DNA from: Diphasiastrum complanatum
Taxonomy: Eukaryota > Streptophyta > Lycopodiopsida > Lycopodiales > Lycopodiaceae
DNA: 64,000 nt
Direction of reading: 5' to 3'
NCBI GenBank assembly: GCA_029204225.1
Contig: CM055107.1
Coordinates: forward strand, 4,473,079 to 4,537,078
The notes beneath the pieces were generated by a model. It was given only the letters and a program-made list of their open reading frames with translations. It did not search any database and was not told the origin of the DNA. Position numbers and translations under genes: made by a program. Shown here in pieces: positions 34,533 to 45,703 of the stretch; the first letter of the stretch is position 1; the number at the start of each line of letters is the position of its first letter.

Positions 34533-35380
34533 ATGAGGCCTGTCGCCGGCCAAGGTCTTTGGGCCGAGGTTGAGCTTATAGAGGGGGATGCGGCTACACA
34601 TCATGACATGGGTGTTTGCAAATGGAGATGCTTGCATTGCGGTGGGGTCTTCACAGGATTGCTCACCAGGATGAAGCTCACTTGTTGCAGCTTAGAGGGC
34701 CAGATGGGCGGACATTGGGCATATCTACTTGCTCCAGGATTCTTGATGAGGAGGTGCAGAGGTTGATGGATATGTACGGGCCTGTTGGTACATCCACCTA
34801 GTCAGTGAGACTAGCACAAAATTTTGGATAGGGACCAGTAGCAAGGGCAGCTGTAGAGGGCCTAGTACAGGTGCAGGTGCAAGTGTAGCACGGGAAAGGC
34901 ATGGTTTAGGTGCAGTTCATGGTCCAAGCGAGGCCACTCCAGTTCCATCTACAGCAGCAGGGCCTGGTTCAGGTCCCCGAGTATCACAGGAGCATGTTGG
35001 GTCAGTGGTAGCAGGACCTTCCCGCCCCTCGTTGTCATTAGTAGCAGATGCACATGGTTCGACAGATCCCACTAGAGTGGGGGACACAACTCCAACACCT
35101 GACACTGCATGGTTAGACACACCCACAACTCATCCGCCGCATCCTCAGGGCGTGCTAGACCACAAGCACCCTATGCACAACAGAGAGGGTTTAGGCCCAG
35201 ACATCAAACTCTGGATCGCTGGGGATGGCAGAGAGAGTAGCATGCCCAATGCACCCGACTGGTTGGTCAGTTCTTTTACGAATGTGGCATCCCTTTTGCT
35301 GTTGCTGACACTTGGGTATTGAGGGAGCTCTACGAGGCAGGATCCTCCTGTAGGAGGAGGAGACCATTACGCAAGAGCTT
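34533..35380 (+). pseudogene. Decayed hAT transposase, N-terminal region
   Basis: CKWRCLHCGGVFTG (about 34617-34660) is a BED-type zinc-finger pattern like those opening plant hAT transposases. A frameshift then leads to HLLQLRGPDGRT and CSRILDEEVQ, the usual continuation. After a long low-complexity linker, a third frame at about 35258-35335 reads LVGQFFYECGIPFAVADT, the FFYxxxIPFxVAxS/T block before the RNase H-like core. The catalytic core and hAT dimerisation region are missing. No terminal repeats were found. Confidence 0.65.
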
Positions 35381-35551
35381 AGTTCCATTCAACTGGCACA
35401 GGCTCGGAGGATCTTGATTACCATGACGATGATGAGTCTTCTTAGTTGTATAGTTTTCATTATGTTCATCGAACATCATTGTACCCCATTTTGGTGCCAC
35501 GTGGCCCCGATATTATATTATATATGATGGTTTTTTTCACACGCATGCCTT

Positions 35552-35754
<203 letters not shown>

Positions 35755-36192
35755 AGAATTAGAATTATATATATTAATGTCTGTCAAGTACCTGAGGGCA
35801 CATAAGACAAGTAGAAAGTACATCAAAAAAGAAGGAGCATTGTCCACGTAGGACTTATTCCTAACAACTAAACCAACACTAGAAAACAGAGAGAAAAACA
35901 AAGCTTAACCTCCAGCTCTGTTGAGGGTACAATATCAGTAGCTTAACCACCAGCTACACAGAGGGAAAGAGAAAACTAAAATAAGTTAGCTAACTGGCTA
36001 AGTGGATATAAAAAACTGCGTGATATGGTGAGAAGCAGGTGTTGGCCTCCGGTGAAGAGCCTTGGGCCTGGAGGAGCGAAGAGGATGTTGGAGCTTCGGT
36101 CGTCGTACTGGAATGTCTATCTCACTGTCAGAAGTCTCATCTCTATCCCTCTTCTGGAAAAAGTGCGTAATGTGGGACTGGCTATGATCCAC

Positions 36193-36303
<111 letters not shown>

Positions 36304-36433
36304 GATTTATGGTTTATTTTATACTGAAATGGGAATTTATAACATTTAATTTTCAGTCAATGCTGGGTCGGTGGATCAATATGCATGAACGTGTTGTGGA
36401 GCACTGATGTGCAATCTTCTTGTTCACGATACT

Positions 36434-36467
<34 letters not shown>

Positions 36468-36947
36468 GTCCTGTCCACCCTACCGTTCCGGTCCTACCTT
36501 CCCCTAACCAGCCCTACCTGTCCGCTCAGGTTCTGTCCTCGCTAAGGCCCTGTCCGCATCTTTGCTATGGCCTCAATTAAAAAGGGGGGGTCTCCTTCGC
36601 CCCCCTCTTCTCCTACTTGCCAATCATCTGCTCCCGCTGACTTGGCCATCGCTGGCTCTTCTTTTACAGGCCTGTCATTTGTTGGCCAGTCATCACCTCA
36701 TCTTCCATTGCCGGCCATTGCCAATGTACCGGTCGTGATTTTATCTTTTGTAATTGCCTATCATATCCCTGCAGAGCAATTACAACCTAGCAACTTATCC
36801 GACTTCGATTCTCTTCACAACTACTTACAACATTAGTTCAAAGAAGTGTTTTAATTTATCGAGAAATTGCAGCTACAAAATCAGACGCTTCATGGAGAAC
36901 TTATCAAAGTCGGTCTTTAAAATAAGGATTTACAAAGCACTATCGAC

Positions 36948-37487
36948 ATGATGAAAGTGAAAGGGATGCAAGATCTTCATTCGCAGCAAGATGTGGAAAG
37001 TAAATTCTCGTCGTTGACAAAGGAAGTGGAAGAAACTCGTACTTGGGCTTCGGTTCTTAAGCAAGATGGTAATTCCTCTAAGTTAGTGAATTCTTTCTTA
37101 GAGAATGTTTTTACAGAACACGAGCGAAGAGCCAAGAAGGCTCTCAATATACGAGTTAGGGATATTCCTAATGGAAACAAGTCCCTTGATGAGGCGAAAG
37201 ACCTTCTTGTATCTAAGCTTGCACATACTACTGAGGGATTTGACACTGCTTGGTGGAGCAAATTTGACGATAAGGTCTTATTCATAAAGTTTCGTTCCAT
37301 TGAACAACGCAATGCTGCTTTACGCATTCGAGCTAAGCTCAAAGGTACTTTCATTTTTATGGATGAAGACCTAACACACACACAATGGCAAGCGAGGAAA
37401 TTGGTCATTCATGAGGCCAATGCTAGGAATCAAAGAGTGGTCTTTATTGAAGGCAAGCCTAAATTCTATGATAAAATTTCACAATAG
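36948..37487 (+). CDS. LINE ORF1-like protein
   Basis: 179 residues, uninterrupted. An N-terminal charged stretch likely to form a coiled coil (about residues 10-35) is followed by a globular part with RAKKALNIRVRDIP, DEAKDLLVSKL, KVLFIKFRSIEQRNAALRIR and DEDLTHTQWQARKLVIHEA. This organisation resembles L1-type ORF1 RNA-binding chaperones (coiled coil, then an RRM-like and C-terminal domain). The assignment rests mainly on its place immediately 5' of the endonuclease ORF. It could begin further upstream; a separate Ser/Pro-rich frame at 36567-36836 may be a degraded N-terminal part. Confidence 0.6.
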   Translation: MMKVKGMQDLHSQQDVESKFSSLTKEVEETRTWASVLKQDGNSSKLVNSFLENVFTEHERRAKKALNIRVRDIPNGNKSLDEAKDLLVSKLAHTTEGFDTAWWSKFDDKVLFIKFRSIEQRNAALRIRAKLKGTFIFMDEDLTHTQWQARKLVIHEANARNQRVVFIEGKPKFYDKISQ

Positions 37488-37529
37488 GAAGTTGGGGATC
37501 TCGGGCACCTGAACAGCCCAAGATCCCCT

Positions 37530-39048
37530 CAGCCATTACAAATTGGTTTTTGGAATTGTAACGATGTGCTTTCATCTTCTTCAGCAGGGGACTTTCATTC
37601 TTTCTTGCAGAAATGTGATATTTTGGTCCTAGCAGAGACCCATGAATCATTGTATCGACCCCTTCCAGCCATTCAGGATTATGCATGGCATTCAACATAC
37701 AAGCCTTTCTTGAGAGGAAAAACCACACGTGGCTCTGGTGGTGTCGTATGTCTTACCAGGGAAGTTTATCGTACTCATTTTAAGCTGCTCAAAAGTGATC
37801 CATTTGTGAGATTTATCTGGTAACAGTTCTTTGGTCACTACTTGGGGCTGCCTCAAGATCTCTTTATAGCAATTTGTTATTTTGCACCTCAGTCATCAGC
37901 TTTTGCTGACTATGGTGGTGATCCATTCCAGGCTCTCTCAGATGATATAGCCAGCTTTGCACAACAGGGCCTTATTCTACTAGCAGGAGATTTTAATGCT
38001 CGCACCAGCACCCGACATTGACAGAGTTTCATGCAGATAGTGATTTCCTACAGATTCAAGCTTTGGATGTGGGTTTGGACAAGACCTCTCAGGATGCAGA
38101 TACCCCAGCTACACATTTCGGAGAATAGTTGATCATTCTTTAGCCATTCTGAATGGCCTGTCTCGATGGTCGTCATCATCAGTTTTTACTTGCCATCCAC
38201 ACGGAGGTGGACACAGCGTTGTTGACTATTTCATTGGCTCACCAGCCTTGATTCCATTTCTACATACTTTTCATATTATGCACCCTATCATCACTCTCTA
38301 TTGCTCCTATGTCCTGGCCATATTACTCTTGGTACTGTCACGACACCCCGTTCCATACGTCGCCATCGTCCTTCTTTCTCTCCACTTGGTCTCTCTACTT
38401 ACACTTCCTCTCTAGCCACACTGCTCGACGATTTTCCCTTCTCATCTTCAGTAGACCAACAAGCCGCCTTTTTATCTCAGTCGCTTCTTCGCTCAGCCAA
38501 TACTGCCTATCCTCCAAAAACTTTCTCATGTCATAAACGCACTTACAATAGTTGGGATGATGATGAGTGCCTCTTTCTACACAAGCAGGTTGTTCACGCT
38601 CAATACCATTCTCCCGGCACCTTAGCATCTAAACAAAAGGAATACCATAGGATGACTTTGCAAAAAAGGACTGCTTACTTTCAATCTCTGGCACAGAAAC
38701 TCATCGATTCCTTGGACTCCTCTTCTTCCACCTTCTTTTGGAAGATGTTTTCTAAAAACTCGTGTAAGCCAGCTCCTATAGCCATTGAATCTTGGATTGA
38801 CTATGTTGCAAGACTTTATACAGTGGTCTCCCTTCCATTTCTCTCTCACCACGACCATTTTCACTCTTTTCACTCCATCCATGATTGAAAACGCTATAAA
38901 AAATGGTCAAAAGCATAAAGCCATTGATGTTGACTCTCTATGTATGGACTTTCTAAAACCTATCGCCCATATTGTTGCTCCATACATCTCCTACGTTTTT
39001 AACCAATCTGTTATTTTTGGCCTTCCCACACCTTGGTGTACTAACCTT
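37530..39048 (+). pseudogene. LINE ORF2: endonuclease and start of RT
   Basis: Endonuclease motifs appear in order across several frames: GFWNCN (37549), DILVLAETHES (37619), LLAGDFNART (about 37979) and GGHSVVDYFIGSP (about 38200). These match the Asn, Glu, Asp-x-Asn and His-Ser...Asp motifs of APE-type LINE endonucleases. A linker region (38301-38888) is followed by AIDVDSLCMDFLKP and FNQSVIFGLPTPWC, the first RT blocks. Stops and frameshifts interrupt it, and it ends at the Copia C junction. Confidence 0.75.
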
Positions 39049-39645
39049 TTGTTCCCAACATGGACCATGTTGTCCATAATCTTCCGCAGGTTGTTCCTGA
39101 AGCATAATGGACTGCTCATGATGTAAAATGGGCTGTAAATGACCAAAAGAAGATGAATGAACCTGCTGTCCAACGTCTTCATCATAAAAATTTGGCAAAC
39201 TATCATGAGATGCATCAACGATGGTGTCATCAAAGCTGTCCCTTGAAGAGGTATGGGATGACATAGAAGATTCTTCAAGTAATGAAAAATTCTCTCCAAT
39301 CAAATGCTCACTCTTAACACTTTGAACAAAAGTACTAATTGACACATGTTGACTCCCTCCTCGATTAGTACAAAAAGGTTCCAAAGAGTGCTTGAATTTT
39401 TCAGCCTTTGCTAAAACATCAAATTGAAAAGGTTTCGCATGAAACTTTTCACTAATGCATCCATCATATGCATCAACTTGCGGTGACTTGAAAAAAGAAG
39501 ATTGTTTCAACATCTGCTCGATGTATCGTTGTTGAGAGATGAAGATTCCAGCCCCATGTGGAAGATCAACAAGAACCCAAGTGTGGTTCTTCATGAGTGA
39601 GTTGTACTCCTCTTGCATCGCATCCTCCCAACATTTTACTCCTCT
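39049..39645 (-). pseudogene. Copia C rearranged RT and spacer chimera
   Basis: MQEEYNSLMKNHTWVLVDLP, the RT start, runs directly into AGIFISQQRYIEQMLK, which lies more than 200 residues later in Copia D. The RT core with YVDD is therefore deleted. The frame then continues into a segment resembling another integrase-RT spacer (DVGQQVHSSSFGHLQPILHH, EQPAEDYGQHGP). This suggests recombination between two related elements rather than simple deletion. It cannot be functional. Confidence 0.8.
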
Positions 39646-39722
39646 GGCTTAATCATAAAAAATAGGTTCTATTGCACCATCCTCAATAGAAGTTAGAGCA
39701 AGATCAGAAAAATCAGCAAATT

Positions 39723-40685
39723 CTACTGATTTAGTAGAGGCACGAGTCTTCCCTTCATAGAAATGATCCACTTTGCTGTTCTGCAAAGTCTGGGGACTGG
39801 TTTGGGCTGTCCAACAACCTTACCTTTGTCAACACTTTGCTGTCCAAAGTGTTCCAAACTTGGACCTTGCTGTCCAATGTTTTCCGAACTTGGACCTTGC
39901 TGTCCAGTGTCTTCAACAGGCTGCTCTTCACCATAAATAGATTCTTGATGAACTATGGGCTGCAAAATTGAAGGAGTAGTGGGCTGTCCACTAGAAGTTG
40001 ATGGCAGTCCCTTCTCTTCATGATTAGATGGCAAAACCAAATCTGGAAATATTTCAACATATGCATCATGGGGGAAGTCCCCTTTAATGACATGAGTGGG
40101 CGCAACATCATAGGAGGTCTTTTCATCAAAATGAACATCACGACTCACTATGATTTTATTAGTATCCATATTAAACAATCTATAGCCCTTGCTTTCGTTA
40201 CTATAGCCAATAAATATGCATTTAACTCCTTTATCATCAAGCTTGGTCCTTAGCTTATCGGGAATGAAAGCATAAGCCGTGCAACCAAAGATGCGTGAGT
40301 GTGAAACAGTAGGCTTCTTACCATACCAAACTTCATAAGGAGTTAATACCTTCAAGGCTTTAGTAGGACACCGATTACTAATGTAAGTCGCCGTTATAAC
40401 CGCTTTAGCCCAAAACTTGTGAGGTAGGCCCTTTGCCTTGAGCATGCATCGAGCCATCTCCATGATAGTGCGATTCTTTCTTTCGGCAACACCATTTTGT
40501 TGAGGTGTGTAAGGGGTTGTCATTTGATGATGGATACCTTTGCTTTGAAAATAAGTACCGAACGTATTCTTTATATATTCCCCTCCTCGGTCGGTACGTA
40601 AGATCTTCAAAGAGTGCCCAAACTGGTTTTCTATCATTACTAGAAAATCCTTAAAGCGTTGAAAAACTTCAGATTTTGCCTTCAT
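39723..40685 (-). pseudogene. Copia C integrase C-terminal part and spacer
   Basis: LKILRTDRGGEYIKNTFG and NGVAERKNRTIMEMARCMLK supply the second Asp and the Glu of the integrase triad. IFGCTAYAFIPDKLRTKLDD and VSRDVHFDE follow, the standard integrase tail. The last 100 residues are a low-complexity spacer with repeated Gly-Gln-Gln units. A break at about 40700-40734 separates it from the N-terminal integrase. Confidence 0.88.
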
Positions 40686-40733
40686 AGGATAAATCCATGT
40701 AAATCTTGAAAGGTCATCAATAAAAGTAACAAA

Positions 40734-41399
40734 TTACTTACACCTTCCAATGGATTCGGTCCTCATTGGACCACATACATCACTATGAACCAAATTAAAT
40801 TTGCCATCAACTCTAATAGTTCCATCAATTGGAAAAGCTTGCCTTTGAAATTTTCCAAGTATGCATCCTTCGCATACATGTCCTTCGGGATGCTCAATAT
40901 TAGGAATGTCTTCAACCATATTGAATCTCTTCAACATCTTCAAGCTAGCAAAGTTGAGATGTCCAAACCTAGCATGCCATAATTCAGCCAACTCTAAAGA
41001 ATGTGAACTTGATGCAACAAGACAAAAAGATGATGAAGCTCGTCGCTCATAGGTATCCACAAGGAACAATCCACCACGTAATGTTCCCGAAGCAATGATC
41101 ATAAGAGATCTCTTTGGGTCTTTGATAAGACATTTGTCTTCTTTGAATTCCACAACCAATCCTTGGTTCATAATTGTAGACACCGAAATGAGATTCTTTT
41201 TTATTTTTGGAACATAAAGTACATTACGAATGTACTTCTCCTCACCATTGGGTAAGATAATGGGGATCACTCCAATACCTTTGATAGGATAAGAGGCGTT
41301 ATCAACACCTTGAACTTTGCTTCCATCATGCACTTTCACAAGCTTTGTGAAGACCTCTTTGTGATAAGTCACATGGCGTGTGGCACCGCTATCAATCAC
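40734..41399 (-). pseudogene. Copia C protease, pre-integrase finger and integrase start
   Basis: IDSGATRHVTYHKEVF contains the aspartic-protease motif. LWHARFGHLNFASL and CEGCILGKFQ form the pre-integrase HHCC finger. HSDVCGPM carries the first catalytic Asp. The true polyprotein would continue from gag; this frame begins at a GTG-equivalent position. Confidence 0.88.
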
Positions 41400-41545
41400 C
41401 CAACAACTTGTAAAGCTGAAGATGAGCTGTTTTTTGCTGAAAAACCAGCAAGATTTGAAGTGGCAGAAATCTTGTCTTTAGGAGAGATGAGATTATTAGT
41501 GACAAAAGCATAATCATTATTGAAAAGATTATCCTCCTTTCCAAA

Positions 41546-42442
41546 TTATTGTTCCAAAGTAATGATTGCGGTATTTGTATCGTTACCTTTCTCTTTTTCC
41601 TTTGCAAGCCTCTTCCTACATTCTTTGATGTGATGCCCAAACTTCTTGCAATAGTGGCACTTACCCTTCTTCTTGGAGCCTTGATCTTGAGCTTCCTTAG
41701 ATTTTTGATCATCTTTGGAAGTGTTGAAAGAAGGCTTCCCTTTCCACTTGCCTTTGCCTTTGCCTTTTGCAAAGAAAGCTTGATCTTCTTGTTCACCAAA
41801 GTTGATCCTTGTTTGCTCTTCTTGAAGAAGTAAGCCAACAAGTTCGTCGAAGGAGATTTGCTGTCCCCTAAGAGAAATTCTCAATGATGACACAAATGGA
41901 AGGTAAGAATTAGGAAGAGAGTTGAGAGTAATAGATACAAATTGTGAGTTCTCAATCACCTCATCAATACTAAGAAGCTCCTCTCGAAGATCCTTGATCT
42001 TCGTCAAGTGGTTTGTAAGCAAATCACCTTCTTGCATCTTCAAGATAGAAAGTTGATTTCGAGGATATACCACTTTTGTCGCATTCTTTACTTGAAACAT
42101 CTTTGCAAGAGTCTCCCAAGCACTTTTGGAAGTCTTGCATGTTCTAATATGTGGAAGGATAGATCTCTTCACTGATAATGCAATGACGGAATGTGCTTGT
42201 GCATCTCTTCGATCCCACTTCTTTTGCTCATCGGAAGACACTTCCGTAGATGATGAAGTAGTTGTTCTAGATGGTGTAATAGGTGCCAAGGTAGGCGGCC
42301 TCTCTTCGTCACCATTAACTACTTCCCACAAACCTTTAGCAATTAGAAGGTTCTTTATCATGTAGCACCACAAGGAATAGTTTGTGCCATCCAGCTTATC
42401 TTCATTAAATAAAGAACCAATAGACTCCGATTCTTTAGCCAT
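41546..42442 (-). pseudogene. Copia C gag
   Basis: 298 residues beginning MAKESESIGSLFNEDKLDGT. NYSLWCYMIKNLLIAKGLWE, AWETLAKMFQVKNATKV and FDELVGLLLQEEQTR are UBN2-type gag. A CCHC zinc knuckle, CHYCKKFGHHIKEC, lies near the C-terminus. A TAA after ITLEQ (about 41546) interrupts the run into the protease. The gag domain itself is complete. Confidence 0.88.
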
Positions 42443-43029
42443 AACAGAAAAATCAGCTTGTAGTAGATAGGAAATAGACTTTCCAAGTCAAAATCTACTC
42501 AAAGGGCAGCAACCTCAAAGCTGGAATTATGAGCACAATAGATTGCAATACTCCACATGCAATTTGTTCAACAAGTAATGAAATAGGTGGCTAATTTCTG
42601 CACAAAATACAGAATGCTCATATGTAGACTTCAAATGAAGCCTAAACCAAAACTAGAAATTTGTGGCTAAAAAGAGTGCACACTATGTGCATATAGAGCT
42701 GATGGTAGCGCCCTACTCCAAGCTCACCAACAGGGAAATTTCAGCAAGAAATGTGTCCAAAACACATGTATCTTCATTTAAGAAGTAAATCTGAAATTTT
42801 CAGCATGTAATTGAGTCAAGATCACATGCAATTGGTTTGAGGATGGGCGCCCTACTGCTAGCTCTCAAATAGGTGAAGGTGCCCTGCAATTTCCTGCAAA
42901 AAAGCTATAAGAAGATGAACAAATTCTTCTCCTGCAAAAATCAGCAGCTTGATGATTTTCTGCAACCAAAAGGGGAAGAAGATAGCTTCCTATTGGGTGC
43001 CCTCCTGTAAGCAATATGATCACCTAAAG

Positions 43030-43041
43030 GCTCTGATACCA
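43030..43041 (-). promoter_or_regulatory. Copia C primer-binding site
   Basis: Minus-strand TGGTATCAGAGCC lies immediately inside the 5' LTR and is complementary to initiator tRNA-Met. Confidence 0.9.
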
Positions 43042-43543
43042 TGTAGCAAATAGAAGCCTAAGTATCCAGGATCTTAACTATTCAATCACACAAAGCATTC
43101 TCAAAAGAAAGAGAGAGATGGCTAGAAACCCTCTTGTAGAAACTCGTGGACAGCCAAGGAGAATAGTCAGTATTGCTTACAAAAGTGTCACATACAAATG
43201 GGATGCACACATATATATAGTCCAAGATGACTATCTAACTTCATGACTATTGGCTATCCAACTACTTGACTATTGGCTATCCAACTACTTGACTATTGGC
43301 TGTCCAACTTTCTAAAAGTTACATAGAAAGAATAAGGTACCTCCAATATGTCAAGTTGGGGTACTTAATGTCACAATTAGGCCTAGTGGACCCATGAGTC
43401 CCTACCAAATAAATTTCATACTAACCTAGCTAACTCTAAGTTTAGTAGGCCTAATATGATAAATGACCATGGTTACACAACTCTCGACCTTTTGGGTCAA
43501 AGTAACCTATGGTAATGTAAGCAATTCCATTTACATTCCAACA
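43042..43543 (-). repeat. Copia C 5' LTR
   Basis: 502 bp from TGTAGCAAAT to ATTCCAACA on the plus strand. It aligns with the Copia D LTR at 61026-61467. It contains three copies of a 23-bp unit, GACTATTGGCTATCCAACTA plus three bases, starting at 43245, 43268 and 43291. ATATATATAG (about 43210) is a possible TATA region. Confidence 0.88.
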
Positions 43544-43871
43544 GACCGTATCAAGCGGGATCCGACTTCCATCCTAGACGGCCTCCCATACCACCACTTG
43601 GGCTCTCAGCCATCTCCTACCTCACGCTAGCAAACATCTTGGCCGTGCACACGCTCTCCATCCACCTCCTCCTAGGTAGATAGAATGGATGGCAAATGAG
43701 TCCTCCTCCCCTTGTATACCTCCAAGGAGAGAGACTCCAAGCCATGTGCACACCTAGATCATGACACGTGGCAACCATGCAGGTTCACGAGTCACTGGTC
43801 AAGTCTACACGCCCAGTCATCGTCCAGTCTCAAGTCTGGGTTTGGGACCCAAGGGAGTTGGGTCCCTAACA
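43544..43871 (-). repeat. Gypsy 1 3' LTR, truncated
   Basis: Corresponds to 48937-49264 of the intact LTR; the first 121 bp on the plus strand are absent. It is followed by TTCCCTCTTAAA, the complement of a polypurine tract. Confidence 0.92.
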
Positions 43872-43894
43872 TTCCCTCTTAAAAAATTCCTTAT

Positions 43895-44267
43895 CTAAGG
43901 AAGAAAACCAAGGAACTTCAGTTTAAGGTTATGTTCCTTTTCCCAAGTATCATCATCTTCAGAACTTCTTTTCCAACAAACCAAGTACTCAGTTACCTGC
44001 CGGTTTATGAGCCCACATTGACGTACATCAACAATGGCCTGTGGTTCCATAGGTACAGAGGATGTTAGGTCCTCCAGCCGAACTAAGTCCTCCTGAAGTA
44101 TCAAGTCATCCTTCCCACCCAGTCGTTCCTTTAAATGACTAATGTGAAATACTGGATGAACTTTAACACCTTGAGGTAGCTCCAGCTGATAGGCATTCCG
44201 ATGGAGTTTCTTTACTATACGGAATGGTCCTGCATAGCGAGGTGATAACTTTTTGATTAGCGTAAAA
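43895..44267 (-). pseudogene. Gypsy 1 chromodomain region
   Basis: PQAIVDVRQCGLINRQVTEY is followed by LVCWKRSSEDDDTWEKEH, a chromodomain-like pattern with the conserved aromatic and Trp-Glu positions. Upstream in another frame (44110-44267) are the LSPRYAGPFRIV-like and FHISHL-like segments of the integrase tail. Chromodomains direct chromovirus integration. It is frameshifted relative to the integrase. Confidence 0.75.
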
Positions 44268-45698
44268 CTAGGCTCTATCCTGAGCCGTTTTTACGTTTTT
44301 GCGAGCAACAAGCAACATTTCTTGCATATCATGTAGGAACTTTACTGCTGCTTTAACCTTGAGGCCTTTGAGGCCCACTGAAATGGGAGACCTAGGCTGG
44401 AAACCATACATCAGAGAAAATGGACTAAAACCCGTCGCTGAGTGCTTTGCGCTGTTATACGCAAACTCAATCATTGGAAGGTACCTTTTCCAATTCGACT
44501 GTCTTTTGGACACATATGGCCGAAGCATATCTTCCATAGACTGGTTCATCCTCTCTGTCTGACCATCTGATTCAGGATGATCTGATGACCCCAAACTTAA
44601 AGTGGTCTCTAATTTCTCAAAGACCACTTGCCAGAATTTGCCAGTGAACTTTGGATCTCGATCATTAACAATGTCATTCGGCAAACCAAATAACCTGAAC
44701 AACTTTTCAATGAAAAGATGAGCAAGTTCAGAACCTTTGACAGTTTGCTTGGTTGGTATGAACTGCGCCATCTTAGTTAACCTGTCAACTATTACCCAAA
44801 TGACATCATTTTGCTTCCCCGTCCGAGGTAGCCCAACCACAAAGTCCATGAAAATGCTTTCCCACTTTCTTTCGGGAATTTCCAAAGCCTTAAGTCTTTC
44901 AGCTTTATTAACTTGGCATTGTGCACACTTGTGAACATATGCCTCCACTTGACTTTTCAAGTTTGGCCAGTAAAAGTTCCTTTTTACTAAGTCAAGCATC
45001 CTTTGTGAGCCAGGGTGCCCTGCACACGGGCTGTCATGACATTCATGCAGGATTTGGGCCCTTATATCATCATTTTTTGGCACACAAACCTTTCCATTAT
45101 GAAAAAGCAATCCATTCCTAATGGAATAGTCTCTCTGTATTTTGTCCCGAGTAGAAATCTTGGAATCCTGCATTCCAAGCTCATCACTAGATCTAGAAGA
45201 ACCTGCCAGGACGTCTAGCCAAATACGACTGAAGTACCTATCGGTCTTACACAAATCTCTTAAGGACAGATACAACTCAGATTGGATCTCAAAAAAGCTT
45301 AATTGAGTAACCTCTCCAATCCGGCTTAAGGCATCCGCGACACTATTAGAAGTACCCTTCCGGTACTCAATGGCATAATAAAATTCTTGGAGCATCTCTG
45401 ACCATCTGGCCTTACGACTACGGTTGACTGCATCATTAATATACTTTAACGCTTGATGGTCAGTAACTATGGTAAATTGGGAGCCATACAAATAATGTCT
45501 CCAAACCTTTAGGGCATGAATAACAGCAAAAAGTTCCTTGTCATAGGTGGAATACCGCCTTTGAGCAGGGTCCAACTTCTTGCTTTCAAAAGCAACCGGC
45601 CTACCATCCTGATATAGGATTGCGCCTATAGCATAGTCACTGGCATCCGTTTCAAGTACATACGGCTTGTTAGGATCCACTATGTATAGAATAGGCAC
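44268..45698 (-). pseudogene. Gypsy 1 RNase H and integrase
   Basis: 476 residues in one frame. RNase H has [40 protein letters not shown] and VADALSR. The integrase zinc finger has HECHDSPCAGHPG with CAQCQ. The core has MDFVVGLP, NDRDPKF and DGQTERMNQS. The second motif reads VNDRD rather than VSDRD but keeps the Asp. It begins just after a frame break (45698-45704). Confidence 0.9.
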
Positions 45699-45703
45699 TA
45701 TAG

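Larger units (their letters stand above)
36435..39048 (+). mobile_element. L1-type LINE lacking its 3' end
   Basis: A pyrimidine-rich leader with (CT)n (36436-36465) precedes an ORF1-like frame (36948-37487) and then an ORF2 with APE-type endonuclease motifs and the first RT block. At about 39048 the sequence changes abruptly to minus-strand Copia C. The catalytic RT motif, zf-RVT region and A tail are missing. LINEs are normally 5'-truncated, so loss of the 3' end points to a later deletion or recombination. Confidence 0.8.
39049..43543 (-). mobile_element. Copia C: Ty1/copia element, 3' part lost
   Basis: On the minus strand it has a 5' LTR (43543-43042), PBS, gag, protease, integrase, a long integrase-RT spacer and a rearranged RT remnant. 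The end with most of RT, RNase H and the 3' LTR is missing, replaced by the LINE junction at about 39048. The LTR and coding sequence resemble Copia D at the right edge of the window. The 5' LTR end abuts an internal point of the Gypsy 1 3' LTR, so Copia C was inserted into that LTR. Confidence 0.85.

Noticed and set aside
33300-35450. Second exon of the reductase gene
   Set aside because: I looked for the expected CGFA...EAY continuation and the helical GST C-domain and found no matching frame; the tandem repeat and the hAT relic explain the ORFs there.
39700-40010. CRISPR-like spaced repeats near 39.8-39.95 kb (TTGGACCTTGCTGTCCA)
   Set aside because: The repeats are coding repeats of the copia integrase-RT spacer, irregularly spaced, and the host is a plant.
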